DNA from: Schaalia sp. JY-X169
Lineage (GTDB): Bacteria > Actinomycetota > Actinomycetes > Actinomycetales > Actinomycetaceae
NCBI RefSeq assembly: GCF_014069575.1
Contig: NZ_CP059675.1
Coordinates: 186,001 to 250,000 of the forward strand
Length of the DNA: 64,000 bases
Reading direction: 5' to 3'
The translations under genes and the position numbers were made by a program. The notes beneath the pieces are model-generated. The model did not search any database. It was given only the letters and a program-made list of their open reading frames with translations, and was not told the origin of the DNA. The first letter of the stretch is position 1, and the number at the start of each line of letters is the position of its first letter. Positions 43,370 to 52,315 of the stretch are shown piece after piece.

Positions 43370-44564
43370 TCCGAGGGCGCTTCCCGGGCCACTGTCATCC
43401 GCGGGCGCAATTGTGGCCGACAGTGGGCCCTCGCTTGGCCTTCCACTGCACTACGGCTGGCCCGCCGATGAGCAGGACCGCTTTGAACGGGGACTGGGGT
43501 TTACCTATCTGGGCGAGATCGGCGTGGTGACTGTTGCGGGACCTGACAGGCTCTCATGGTTGACGACCCTGTCGTCGCAGATTCTCTCGGACCTGCAGCC
43601 GGGCCAGTCGCGGGAAGTTCTGCTCCTTGACCCCCAGGGTCGGGTCACCTTCCAATTTGGCGCCCTCGACGACGGCACAACGACGTGGTTGCTGACTGAA
43701 CGCCAGTTCTCTGAAGACCTGGCCCAGTTCTTGAAGTCGATGCAGTTTATGCTCCGTGTTGAGGTCGAGGACGAAAGCACGGGTTTCCGCGGCGTCCTCA
43801 CCAGTAGCCAGTCTGAGGAGGCCGCACGGGTCGCCTCATCGGCGCTGGCAGACTTGGGGGGCAGAATGTGGACTGATCCGTGGCCAGCGGTCACCCCGGG
43901 CGGAGCGCGTTACTTCACCGGCACGCATCCCGGAGAGCAGGCGCAGTTCCGTGTCTATGTGTGCCCCGCAAGCACAGCGGACGAATTTGTTGGCCTACTG
44001 CTCAGCGGGGCAGTCTCGGACGAGGGCGGAACATTGCCGCCCCTGAGCCCCGTCGGATACCTGGCCGCCGAGGCAACCAGGGTTGCCGCTTGGAGGCCAC
44101 TTCGGAGCAGTGAGGTTGATGAGCGGACAATGCCCTCAGAGTTGGACTGGTTACGCACTGCCGTTCACCTTGAGAAGGGGTGCTACTGCGGGCAGGAATC
44201 AGTTGCGCGGATCGTCAACCTTGGCAAGCCACCGCGTCGGCTGGTTTTCCTGCAGCTTGATGGCTCTGGGGAGGCGCTCCCCGAGCCCGGCGCAGCTGTT
44301 GAGTACGGCGGTCGCCAGGTTGGCGTCATCACATCGGTTGCCAGGCATTGGGAGATGGGGCCGATCGCCCTCGCCCTCGTGAAACGCAACCTGGATCCAA
44401 CTGCAGCCGTGATGGTGGGTGGCGTTGATGCCGTCCAAGAGTTGATTGTTCCGGTGGAAGGACGCTCGGACCATTCTCCTGCCGAACGGCCGGGGGCCGG
44501 GCTTAAGAAGCTCGATGCAGGGAAACGAGACATCAGGACCCGCGGGCCCGGAGCCGGTGGGTGA
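43362..44564 (+). CDS. ygfZ: Folate-binding protein YgfZ (tRNA/Fe-S repair related)
   Basis: A 400-aa aminomethyltransferase-like protein that supports iron-sulphur enzymes and tRNA modification. The diagnostic KGCYCGQE motif is at about residue 272, and the N-terminal glycine-cleavage-T-like domain contains VTVAGPDRLSWLTTLSSQILSDL. ATG 43362 overlaps the preceding stop; ATG 43341 or the longer in-frame reading from 43266 is possible but lacks support. It is linked to the nitrobindin-like gene as in many actinobacteria. Confidence 0.88.
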   Translation: MADPRALPGPLSSAGAIVADSGPSLGLPLHYGWPADEQDRFERGLGFTYLGEIGVVTVAGPDRLSWLTTLSSQILSDLQPGQSREVLLLDPQGRVTFQFGALDDGTTTWLLTERQFSEDLAQFLKSMQFMLRVEVEDESTGFRGVLTSSQSEEAARVASSALADLGGRMWTDPWPAVTPGGARYFTGTHPGEQAQFRVYVCPASTADEFVGLLLSGAVSDEGGTLPPLSPVGYLAAEATRVAAWRPLRSSEVDERTMPSELDWLRTAVHLEKGCYCGQESVARIVNLGKPPRRLVFLQLDGSGEALPEPGAAVEYGGRQVGVITSVARHWEMGPIALALVKRNLDPTAAVMVGGVDAVQELIVPVEGRSDHSPAERPGAGLKKLDAGKRDIRTRGPGAGG

Positions 44565-44577
44565 GAGTTCCCTACCG

Positions 44578-44602
44578 TTACCATTTTGAGACCGAATGGT
44601 AA
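44578..44602. promoter_or_regulatory. Inverted repeat TTACCATT-N9-AATGGTAA
   Basis: Perfect 8-bp arms between the ygfZ stop and the response-regulator start, 31 bp before the TAGACT -10-like element. It may be an autoregulatory site of the following two-component system or a weak ygfZ terminator; there is no T-run. Confidence 0.45.
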
Positions 44603-44644
44603 AGGGAAGTGCAAGAGATGCTAAAAGAGGGTTAGACTTACTCT

Positions 44645-45316
44645 ATGACTACAGTACTTCTGATTGAAGACGATCCGGCCATTGCAGAGCCCCTCGCACG
44701 TGCGTTTGGGAGAGAGAACTACGACGTTCGTTCACACGGAACCGCTCGTGGCGGGCTCTCGGAAGTTGAAGAGGCGGACCTGATTGTCCTTGACCTCGGC
44801 CTTCCTGACATGGATGGTCTGGATGTCGCTCGTGAGGTCCGCAGTCGGGGCCTGGATACTCCAATCTTGATTCTTACAGCGAGGACGGATGAGGCCGACA
44901 TGGTCATCGGCCTTGATGCCGGAGCTGACGACTATGTAACCAAGCCATTCCGACTGGCGGAGCTGCTCGCGCGTGTTCGTGCGCTACTGCGACGTGGGGC
45001 AGGGGAAGGTGCAGAGACTGAGCTGGTTGCCCAGGACGTGCGAATCGACATTCCAGCCCACCGCGCCTACGTTGGTGAAAGGGAACTCTCACTGACTGCA
45101 AGGGAATTTGAGCTCCTGCGGGTCCTTGTCAAAGAGGCCGGCAACATGGTTCCGCGTGAAGACCTGATGCGGGATGTCTGGGCTCAGGACCCACAGGGGT
45201 CAACAAAAACACTGGACATGCATATCTCTTGGCTGCGCCGGAAACTGGGCGACAACGTCACTGAGCCGCACTACATTACAACGGTGCGCGGCCTAGGATT
45301 CCGCTTCGAACAGTAA
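44645..45316 (+). CDS. Response regulator, OmpR/PhoB family
   Basis: A 223-aa two-component transcription factor. The receiver domain has the acidic pair EDDPA, phospho-acceptor Asp50 in VLDLGLPDMDG, and TART and KPF for the conserved Thr and Lys. The winged-helix effector has LTAREFELLRVLVK, REDLMRDVW and THMISWLRRKL-type segments ending TVRGLGFRFE. ATG 44645 is preceded by TAGACT at 44633-44638 with no close Shine-Dalgarno, so a leaderless transcript is likely. The kinase follows after 19 bp. Its targets are not evident. Confidence 0.94.
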   Translation: MTTVLLIEDDPAIAEPLARAFGRENYDVRSHGTARGGLSEVEEADLIVLDLGLPDMDGLDVAREVRSRGLDTPILILTARTDEADMVIGLDAGADDYVTKPFRLAELLARVRALLRRGAGEGAETELVAQDVRIDIPAHRAYVGERELSLTAREFELLRVLVKEAGNMVPREDLMRDVWAQDPQGSTKTLDMHISWLRRKLGDNVTEPHYITTVRGLGFRFEQ

Positions 45317-45335
45317 GCACTGAGGTAGGTCTGCT

Positions 45336-46661
45336 ATGCGACGCAGGGCCACAAGAATGATCATGACGGCGGTTGTCGCCGTCATTTTCGTGCTGGGCGT
45401 TCCCGCAGGGATCATGGCGGGTGTGATGATGTGGAACAGCAATCAGACGGCTTTGGACGTTCGCGCCCAGACCGTAGCGCGCGCTGTTGACCGTCGTTTG
45501 GCTGATGATAACTTTGTCCCGCAAAGCATCGTTGCAGCCTGGTCTCGCCCCGTTGATGGGCAGGGAGGCCCCGCGTACACGGTGGTGACGCTACCGGGCA
45601 GGTACAAGATCGTCTCAGGTGAACCCCGAGTTGGTCCGACGTTAGAGACTTACTACACCAGTTCCCAGGGTGTTCGTGTTGAGATGCAAATCAGCGCAAT
45701 TAAGGCAGTCCGGGATGTTGTGATTGTTGAAGCGTTCGTTCTGCTGGGTGTCATAGCCTCTCTTGGTTTGGCCTGGTATTTGGCGAATGTCATGGCCCGG
45801 CGACTTTCTGCCCCCCTGATCTACCTTGCTGCGCAGGCCGAGCAAATTGGTTCAGGTCAGGTGCGTGCCCAGGTGCGGCCGTCGGGAATTGAGGAGATCG
45901 ACCTCGTCCAAGAAGAGCTGGTCCGTACAGGTGAGAAAATGGCGCGGCGTCTCGCTGCCGAACGTCAACGATCAGCGGACGCGTCCCACCAACTTCGTAC
46001 CCCTCTCACTGCCTTGTCGATGAGACTGGAAGAGATCCAAATGATCTCTGCGGAAGAAGAAGTGCGAGATGAGGCCGAGGCCGGTCTTGCGCAGGTGGAG
46101 CGCCTCACCAGCGTCGTCAATGAGTTGCTTGATAGTAGCCGTCGGGTTGCAAGCAACACGGAAGTGGTCCAGCTGCTCGAAGTTTTCAATACTGAACGTG
46201 AAGAGTGGGAACCCCGATTTGTGGCGCAGGGTCGCAACTTGGTGTTTGTGGATGAGGCCGCCCTGCTGGCACTGGCAGAAGATGGGAAGCTCAGTCAGAT
46301 TTTGGCGATCCTCATTGAAAACTCCCTCAACTACGGGGCTGGAACCACAACGGTGAAGACCCGGAAGGCTAGTTCGTCGAGGGCGGTGCTGGTTGATGTT
46401 TCTGACGAGGGCGAGGGGATTTCAGATGCGGATGCATCTGAGATTTTCGACATGGGCTTTTCAGGTCATGGGTCTTCGGGGATTGGCTTGGCGCTTGCGA
46501 AAGACTTGGCACAGTCAATGGGTGCACGCCTTGAGTTATCTGGCAGACGCCCCCCGGTCTTCACACTCTCACTTTCCGCAATCCCCACTAATTTCGACCC
46601 CAACCTTGTCATGCCTGTTGCGCCAATCGTTTCAGTGAGCCGTCGTACTCGAAAGTTCTAG
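45336..46661 (+). CDS. Sensor histidine kinase, HAMP/HisKA type
   Basis: Membrane kinase of 441 aa paired with the preceding regulator. Two transmembrane helices (~9-31 and ~127-150) bracket a ~95-residue extracytoplasmic domain. A HAMP segment follows, then HisKA with His218 in ADASHQLRTPLTAL. The HATPase_c domain has N-box ILIENSLNYG, G1 DEGEGIS and G2 GSSGIGLALA. Start ATG 45336 has GAGGTAGG upstream. The signal is unknown; position beside GalE and the surface-polymer genes hints at envelope sensing but no more. Confidence 0.92.
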   Translation: MRRRATRMIMTAVVAVIFVLGVPAGIMAGVMMWNSNQTALDVRAQTVARAVDRRLADDNFVPQSIVAAWSRPVDGQGGPAYTVVTLPGRYKIVSGEPRVGPTLETYYTSSQGVRVEMQISAIKAVRDVVIVEAFVLLGVIASLGLAWYLANVMARRLSAPLIYLAAQAEQIGSGQVRAQVRPSGIEEIDLVQEELVRTGEKMARRLAAERQRSADASHQLRTPLTALSMRLEEIQMISAEEEVRDEAEAGLAQVERLTSVVNELLDSSRRVASNTEVVQLLEVFNTEREEWEPRFVAQGRNLVFVDEAALLALAEDGKLSQILAILIENSLNYGAGTTTVKTRKASSSRAVLVDVSDEGEGISDADASEIFDMGFSGHGSSGIGLALAKDLAQSMGARLELSGRRPPVFTLSLSAIPTNFDPNLVMPVAPIVSVSRRTRKF

Positions 46662-46704
46662 CAACCCAGATAGATTCGCCAACACGGAGGGATAGGATAA
46701 AACC

Positions 46705-47697
46705 ATGAGCGTATTGGTTACAGGAGGCGCTGGATATATCGGCGCGCACGTTGTCCGACTACTACAAGAACGCGGCGAAGAAGTCATCGTTGTTGATGAT
46801 CTTTCGACCGGCTCAGCTTCCCGAATCGGGGATGCAGAACTGGTCGAGGTCGACTTGGCAACGGATGAGGCCTACCGCATCCTTACAGACACAATGATCG
46901 ACAAGGACGTTGACGCGGTCATCCACTTTGCCGCCAAGAAGCAGGTTGGCGAATCTGTGCAGCGTCCGGCCACCTACTACCACCAGAACGTTGGCGGCCT
47001 CGCAAACCTGTTGCGTGCCATGTATGACGCGGGCGTCAAAGAGATGATCTTCTCCTCATCCGCTGCGGTCTACGGACTGCCGGACGTGGACATGGTTCCC
47101 GAGGATGTGGAGAAGCACCCCATCAACCCCTACGGTGAAACCAAGTTGATCGGCGAGTGGATGATGCGTGACTGTGGCGTGGCTTGGGGTCTGAAGAGTG
47201 TCGCTCTTCGCTACTTCAATGCCGCTGGCACAGGTTGGACGGATCTTGAGGATCCAGCTGCGCTGAACCTGGTGCCGATCATTCTCAATCGCCTACACGC
47301 GGGCAAGACCCCCGTTGTTTTCGGTGACGACTACGATACGGCTGACGGCACGTGCGTCCGCGACTACATTCATGTCATGGACTTGGCGAATGCTCACCTG
47401 CTTGCACTCGATGCGCTTCGCAACGGCAACGCCAAGCATGGCGCATACAACGTGGGCACCGGCACCGGGAGCTCAGTGTTTGAGGTCGTTGACGGCATCA
47501 GGGAGATTTCTGGCTGGGACTTCCCCATCGAAGTTTCTGCCCGCCGTGAGGGCGACCCCGGATACCTTGTCGCGGATTCTTCACGGATTAAGGAAGACAT
47601 GGGCTTCCAGGCCCAGTTCGGTCTGGCTGATATTCTGCAGTCCGCCTGGGATGCAAACCAGCTTGGGTCGAAGAAGGTTCAGGTTCCCACTAAGTAA
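46705..47697 (+). CDS. galE: UDP-glucose 4-epimerase
   Basis: A 330-aa short-chain dehydrogenase/reductase that interconverts UDP-glucose and UDP-galactose, and possibly the N-acetyl forms. The NAD-binding GGAGYIGAHV, the SSAAVYG serine, the catalytic Tyr/Lys in NPYGETKLIGE and RYFNAAGT are complete. It supplies activated galactose for the polymer genes that follow. ATG 46705 is 43 bp after the kinase stop, with GGAGGGATAGG as Shine-Dalgarno. It converges with the LCP gene. Confidence 0.94.
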   Translation: MSVLVTGGAGYIGAHVVRLLQERGEEVIVVDDLSTGSASRIGDAELVEVDLATDEAYRILTDTMIDKDVDAVIHFAAKKQVGESVQRPATYYHQNVGGLANLLRAMYDAGVKEMIFSSSAAVYGLPDVDMVPEDVEKHPINPYGETKLIGEWMMRDCGVAWGLKSVALRYFNAAGTGWTDLEDPAALNLVPIILNRLHAGKTPVVFGDDYDTADGTCVRDYIHVMDLANAHLLALDALRNGNAKHGAYNVGTGTGSSVFEVVDGIREISGWDFPIEVSARREGDPGYLVADSSRIKEDMGFQAQFGLADILQSAWDANQLGSKKVQVPTK

Positions 47698-47704
47698 TTG
47701 CGGG

Positions 47705-47730
47705 CGTCCTCCTCCTACTGGGGGAGGACG
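47705..47730. terminator. Bidirectional hairpin between galE and the LCP gene
   Basis: CGTCCTCCTCC-TACT-GGGGGAGGACG, 10 of 11 pairs. It overlaps the LCP stop codon on the minus strand and starts 8 bp after the galE stop. Confidence 0.7.
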
Positions 47731-49055
47731 AAATCTTCCTGTGTCAACGTTCCGTTCTTCATGTTTTCGAAGAAGGTCGGAACAGCGGCCTCATCCCACA
47801 GCATCACCGCTCCGGCCTCGTTCATTGCGTCCACTGATGCAATGGGCGGCATGCCGACCAAGCCATCTGCAGTGGCTTTACGCATCGCCATCATCAGTGT
47901 GGCGACGTTGAAGATGTTGGTGTCCTGCCCAACGGTCAGCGCATTGGCTGCGGCCTCGGACAGCCGGTACTGCTTGACCGGGTTGACCAGCACAGCGGGG
48001 CTGAGTGCTTCAGAAACTACCGCATTCATGACCTGACGTTGGCGCTGCTGACGGCCAACGTCCCCGGTTGGGTCCGAGTAGCGCATACGGCTGAACGCAA
48101 GCGCTTCCTCGCCGTTCGCGCGGTGACACCCGGCCGTCCACTGCATTCCTGAGAATTCGTCGGAAACATCCGCATCCCAACACAGTTCCACGCTTCCGAG
48201 GGCGTCGATTGTGTCTGTGACTCCAACCATTCCGATCTGCACGTAGTGGTCGACGTGGAGGCCGGTTGCTTCTTCTACGGTCTCGATGAGCAGAGATGGG
48301 CCCCCATAGGCGAAGGCAGCGTTGAGCTTGTTCATCCCGTACCCGGGGATATTGACGTAGGAATCACGCGGAAGTGACACCATGGACGCCTGTCCGTTGG
48401 GCGCGCGGTGCACCAGGATCGTGGAGTCTGATCGTTGTCCCTCGGTTGGGTCGTCCGGATTCCACCCGTCACGGGTGTCCGAACCCGCGAACAGGTATGT
48501 GGTACCGCGTGTGTTCGGAGCAGTGGAGGTGGCATCGACCCTGTGCATACTTGCGTTGGTGTGCCAAATCAGCCATGTCGGCCACGCAATGATGACGACG
48601 AGGACGAGGGTGAGCACCCCCATCACTTTGCGACGTCTGGATCCCCGGCGGCGCCTCTTTGGGGTGCTGCCTTTGGGGGCTGACTGCGGCTGGGACGCCC
48701 TCGTCCCTGCAGGTGCGTGCCCTGATGGACCGCGATGGTAAGGCTGACTCTGTGGAGAAGCCGCAGGTTGCTCGGTGAAGGGACTCTTCTTGCGTGCCGG
48801 GGGAATTGCTGCCGGCATAGGTGCGGCAACCAGAGTCGGCTCGATAGGAGGGGGCGGTTGCGCACTTTGACTGACCGGTGGAAAGACAGATTGTCTTTGA
48901 GGGGGCCGGCGTGATGCACCTTTGGGAGATATTGACGGTGGAGGCTGCGATGCTGAGGCGTCTGCTGGTGGAATAGCCGGAGCCGCGGGGGCCGAGGCAG
49001 ATTTTGGTCGCGCGCGACCTTGCCCGGGTGTGAATGAAGGAGGATTTCCTGTCAT
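47715..49055 (-). CDS. LytR-CpsA-Psr (LCP) family glycopolymer ligase, second copy
   Basis: A 446-aa membrane protein expected to transfer polyprenyl-linked glycopolymer (teichoic acid-like or polysaccharide) onto peptidoglycan. A ~130-residue Pro/Ala/Ser/Gln-rich cytoplasmic tail precedes a single transmembrane helix (~145-165). The LCP domain follows with SDTRDGWN, RSDSTILVHR, VSLPRDSYVNIPGYG, KLNAAFAYGG and LAFSRMRYSDPTGDVGRQQRQRQV. The key Arg/Asp residues for pyrophosphate and metal binding are kept. It follows the first LCP gene by 18 bp in one operon with the DUF2304 and GT2 genes. Confidence 0.93.
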   Translation of the reverse strand: MTGNPPSFTPGQGRARPKSASAPAAPAIPPADASASQPPPSISPKGASRRPPQRQSVFPPVSQSAQPPPPIEPTLVAAPMPAAIPPARKKSPFTEQPAASPQSQPYHRGPSGHAPAGTRASQPQSAPKGSTPKRRRRGSRRRKVMGVLTLVLVVIIAWPTWLIWHTNASMHRVDATSTAPNTRGTTYLFAGSDTRDGWNPDDPTEGQRSDSTILVHRAPNGQASMVSLPRDSYVNIPGYGMNKLNAAFAYGGPSLLIETVEEATGLHVDHYVQIGMVGVTDTIDALGSVELCWDADVSDEFSGMQWTAGCHRANGEEALAFSRMRYSDPTGDVGRQQRQRQVMNAVVSEALSPAVLVNPVKQYRLSEAAANALTVGQDTNIFNVATLMMAMRKATADGLVGMPPIASVDAMNEAGAVMLWDEAAVPTFFENMKNGTLTQEDFVLPQ

Positions 49056-49073
49056 AGGTTCGGTACCTCGGAT

Positions 49074-50315
49074 TTAGTAGCCGTCATCACCGTAGGTCAA
49101 GCTCCCGATTTCATCGTCTGTTCTTGGGTTGCCACCCTCGATGACTTCACCATTCTCACCAATGGTGAAGTAGTTGCCGTTGAGGTCGGAGTAGACGGTC
49201 CCGGCCGGCAACTGTGTCCCATCTTTGATGGCTTGCCAGAACTCGGCGTTCTGCGGTTCCTTAGGCAGAAGACGGTTGGCATCAAAATCGGCTGTGACGA
49301 CGGGCATCGCGAGGAAGCGGAAGTTCTCAGGAGGCGTGTTGGTCAGGGAGGTCGCCAACCCTGCGTCCGTGCGTAGGTTTGAAAGGGATGGCGAGAGGCG
49401 CAGGGCGTCCAGAGCCGTACTCAGGAAGGCATAAAGCTTCGGTGTGTCCGTGAGGATGTTCTGGCCCATGGCTTCTTGAACCATCGCACCAAGTAACAGG
49501 TGTTGGCGTTGGATACGCCCCATGTCAGATCCATCGCCCGTGTGGCGGACACGCGCCAACTGGGTTGCTGTGGTTGGGTCCAACCGTTGACATCCTGCAG
49601 GAATGACAAGGTCGAGGTATTCGGGGTCATTGATTTCATCCGGAAGGCAGATGTCAACGCCACCGAGCGCCTCAATCATCCGGCTGAAACCCGTGAAGTC
49701 AATGACTGCGAAGCCGTCCGATGAGATACCGGTTATTTCCTCTGTGAGTGCCTCTGTGCAGTTCACGCCGCCTGCAAGGTCCGATCCGAGCGAACCGTAT
49801 GAGAAGGCCCAGTTGAACTGCCCCCATTGAGCGTAACTGACCGAACCGTCGGTGCGCTGGCATTCTGGCAGGTAGACCCACATATCACGGGGAATTGAAA
49901 TGATGTTGACGTGTTGACGGTCAGCAGAGAGATTCAGCATCAGAGTGGTGTCTGAGCGGATGGTGTCGTCGTTGTCTTCCGGGTTGATTATTGAGGCGTC
50001 TTGATCTTTCCGCGAATCAATGCCCATGAGGAGGATGTTGACCTCACGCCCGGCGAAGCTGTCAGTCAGTTGTTCAGGTTCTTCGTCGGCAGACTGGGCC
50101 GATTGAGGTTGAGCACGAAGGTGCGATGTGTCCAGTACCGAGTCTGCGGCCTGATGGTTCAAGCTGTTGTAGAGAATCGCTCCTGCTGTTCCCACAAACA
50201 GGACTACACCCAAGACTGCGGCAAGCAGAACGGACAGCCACATCCAGGATCGACGCCTAGTCGCGGAGTGTGCGGGGGTCGCAGACATTGGCTGCTCCGT
50301 ATCTTTCGTACTCAT
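49074..50315 (-). CDS. LytR-CpsA-Psr (LCP) family glycopolymer ligase, first copy
   Basis: A 413-aa LCP protein with a short cytoplasmic N-terminus, one transmembrane helix (~24-46) and an extracellular catalytic domain. MGIDSRKDQD, RSDTTLMLNL, ISIPRDMWV, NWAFSYGS and ARVRHTGDGSDMGRIQRQHLL are the expected conserved blocks. ATG 50315 is used; weak Shine-Dalgarno. Two LCP paralogues in tandem suggest they attach different polymers, or the same polymer redundantly, as in other Gram-positive bacteria. Confidence 0.93.
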   Translation of the reverse strand: MSTKDTEQPMSATPAHSATRRRSWMWLSVLLAAVLGVVLFVGTAGAILYNSLNHQAADSVLDTSHLRAQPQSAQSADEEPEQLTDSFAGREVNILLMGIDSRKDQDASIINPEDNDDTIRSDTTLMLNLSADRQHVNIISIPRDMWVYLPECQRTDGSVSYAQWGQFNWAFSYGSLGSDLAGGVNCTEALTEEITGISSDGFAVIDFTGFSRMIEALGGVDICLPDEINDPEYLDLVIPAGCQRLDPTTATQLARVRHTGDGSDMGRIQRQHLLLGAMVQEAMGQNILTDTPKLYAFLSTALDALRLSPSLSNLRTDAGLATSLTNTPPENFRFLAMPVVTADFDANRLLPKEPQNAEFWQAIKDGTQLPAGTVYSDLNGNYFTIGENGEVIEGGNPRTDDEIGSLTYGDDGY

Positions 50316-50356
50316 CGAAAAAGAGTCTAAACCTTGAATCCCAGGGATTTACTCAA

Positions 50357-50758
50357 CTAGTGGTGCAAATCGCCAGCGTGAGGGGGTTGCGGCCCCGATG
50401 ACGAGTCAATTTCGGGCCTTTCGTCGTCTCGACGAGCAAGGGCGACTTCACGTGCCAAGGTCGTGAGCTTCTCATTGAGCATCCTGTCGCGGCGATATGA
50501 GGAGGCCATCTGTGCAAAGAGTGTAATTGTCAGCAGGTACACCAGAAGGTTGATCCCGCTCGCGACACCGATGTATCTAGCGAAGGTGTTGAACACCGAT
50601 GGGAAGAGGATTGCGAAGACGGCACTGACGATGACCAGGAGCATCCCGATTCTGCGCACCGCCAGTGAGTTCGCTGTTTTCGTCGGTCGCACCAGAAAGT
50701 AGGTGATCCCGATCATTGCGACTATGAGAAGGGTTTTGATTAGCCAATAGCTGGACAT
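50357..50758 (-). CDS. DUF2304 membrane protein
   Basis: A 133-aa membrane protein with three helices (~5-22, 35-54 and 65-85) and a charged C-terminal coiled-coil-like tail. DUF2304 genes almost always stand beside a polyprenol-phosphate glycosyltransferase, as here (4 bp after the GT2 stop). They are thought to help membrane anchoring or transfer of the sugar lipid. Function is inferred from linkage only. Confidence 0.8.
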   Translation of the reverse strand: MSSYWLIKTLLIVAMIGITYFLVRPTKTANSLAVRRIGMLLVIVSAVFAILFPSVFNTFARYIGVASGINLLVYLLTITLFAQMASSYRRDRMLNEKLTTLAREVALARRDDERPEIDSSSGPQPPHAGDLHH

Positions 50759-50762
50759 TTCA

Positions 50763-51449
50763 CTACCTCATTACCAGGTCGACCAGGATGTTCACGGAGT
50801 TAAGTAGAGACTGCCCCTTCGCCTTTGAGTAGTCCGTATATGCGATGTGTACGGGCATCTCAGCCCAAGGAAGTCCGGTGTCTGCTAACTGACTGACAAT
50901 TTCTGAGGCGTGGGCCATCCCATCTTGGCGCAGTTCAACCTGTTGTAGGGCATCGCGGCGAAGTAGGCGTAGACCATTGTGTGCGTCAGTTAGGTTCAGT
51001 CCCGTTCGCTGCTTGGTGACCGCTGCCGCTGTCTTCAGAACAAGCTTCTTTGACCAACCGACCTGGGTTGCGTCGTCAAGGAACCGCGAGCCGAAAATAA
51101 TTGCTAGATCATCCGTCCTCGCCCGGTCAACCATGGCCGCCGCATCGGCGACAGAATGCTGCCCATCGGCGTCGAAGGTGACGATATATCGAGCATTGGT
51201 TTGTCGGCGCACAAACTCCATACCGGTTTGTAGTGCGGCGCCCTGCCCGAGGTTGAAGGGGTGCTCGATAACGCGCGCCCCATGCTGGCGGGCGATTGCA
51301 GCGGAACCATCGGAGGATCCATCGTCGACACAAACGATGTTGGTGAATGTCCCCTTGGCATCCTCAATAACCTGGCCTATTACGGTGGCCTCATTGTAAA
51401 GAGGCACCACAAGCCAGCTGTCGTCATACCTCGGGCCAGCTTCATTCAT
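50763..51449 (-). CDS. Family 2 glycosyltransferase (dolichyl/polyprenyl-phosphate sugar synthase-like)
   Basis: A 228-aa GT-A enzyme that probably transfers a sugar from a nucleotide donor to polyprenyl phosphate. The nucleotide site is CVDDGSSDGSAAIA, the metal-binding DxD is TFDADGQHS, and the acceptor-loop DAHNGLRLLRR is present. There are no transmembrane helices; the adjacent DUF2304 protein may supply the membrane part. ATG 51449 follows a GGGGG Shine-Dalgarno. It heads the minus-strand operon GT2-DUF2304-LCP-LCP and is divergent from the acetyltransferase gene. Confidence 0.9.
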   Translation of the reverse strand: MNEAGPRYDDSWLVVPLYNEATVIGQVIEDAKGTFTNIVCVDDGSSDGSAAIARQHGARVIEHPFNLGQGAALQTGMEFVRRQTNARYIVTFDADGQHSVADAAAMVDRARTDDLAIIFGSRFLDDATQVGWSKKLVLKTAAAVTKQRTGLNLTDAHNGLRLLRRDALQQVELRQDGMAHASEIVSQLADTGLPWAEMPVHIAYTDYSKAKGQSLLNSVNILVDLVMR

Positions 51450-51643
51450 GCCCCCATTGTGTCATTAGGCGGCATTTTCAGACATACCGCCGTATCGCTA
51501 GGATGACCTTGTTCATCACAGTCGGTCCCTTAAATGGCTTAGTTCCCAGTTGTTAGGGTTTTGTGGGCGATACGATGGACACAGCGTGGTGCTCACGTCC
51601 TGCCTAACGAAGACTGAGTGCGGCACATAGATCAAGGAGAAGT

Positions 51644-52243
51644 ATGGTTCGCATCGTTGAATCAGCTGACGTTTCGCCCTCAGCCGTGATTGGTGAGGGA
51701 TCCAGCGTTTGGCATTTGGCCCAGGTTCGTGAGGACGCCGTACTCGGTGAAAACTGCGTGATTGGTCGTGGAGCTTACATCGGCACGGGCGTTTATCTAG
51801 GGGACAACTGCAAAGTACAGAACTACGCCCTCGTGTATGAACCCGCGCAGCTTGGCCACGGGGTCTTCATCGGTCCAGCAGCGGTTCTCACCAATGATCA
51901 CAACCCACGCGCCATCAACCCTGATGGTTCGATAAAGGACGCATCCGACTGGGAGCCTGTTGGGGTCACCATCGAAGAGGGTGCTGCGATTGGTGCTCGG
52001 GCAGTTTGTGTTGCCCCCGTAACGATTGGGAAGTGGGCGACTGTCGCGGCCGGGGCTGTGGTCACCAAAGATGTCAAGCCGTACGCGTTGGTCATGGGTG
52101 TTCCTGCCCGCCAGTACGGCTGGGTTGGTCGCGCGGGTGAGGTTCTGGAACCCGTCGAGGGCGCGGTGGGCCAGTTCCGCTGCCCCCAGTCCGGCACTCT
52201 ATATGTCGAGGACGAGGCCGGTAGTCTTTCCGAACTCGCTTGA
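51644..52243 (+). CDS. Hexapeptide-repeat acetyltransferase (WbpD/WlbB-like)
   Basis: A 199-aa left-handed beta-helix enzyme with successive [LIV]GxxxxI-type hexapeptide turns (VIGEGSSV, VLGENCVIG, VYLGDNCKVQN, VFIGPAAV) and an AIGARAVCVAPVTIGKWA core. The order acetyltransferase-aminotransferase-oxidoreductase equals the WbpD/WbpE/WbpB set that makes UDP-2,3-diacetamido uronic acids; this protein would N-acetylate the 3-amino group. Strong AAGGAGAAG Shine-Dalgarno before ATG 51644. A TTGTTA/TACGAT promoter-like pair lies near 51549-51574. Confidence 0.86.
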   Translation: MVRIVESADVSPSAVIGEGSSVWHLAQVREDAVLGENCVIGRGAYIGTGVYLGDNCKVQNYALVYEPAQLGHGVFIGPAAVLTNDHNPRAINPDGSIKDASDWEPVGVTIEEGAAIGARAVCVAPVTIGKWATVAAGAVVTKDVKPYALVMGVPARQYGWVGRAGEVLEPVEGAVGQFRCPQSGTLYVEDEAGSLSELA

Positions 52244-52315
52244 GTTTGATTCCCACTATGCAACCGCTCGCAACGCGAGCAACCACCTAGAAGTGTCCGC
52301 GAGAGAGGATTCGCA

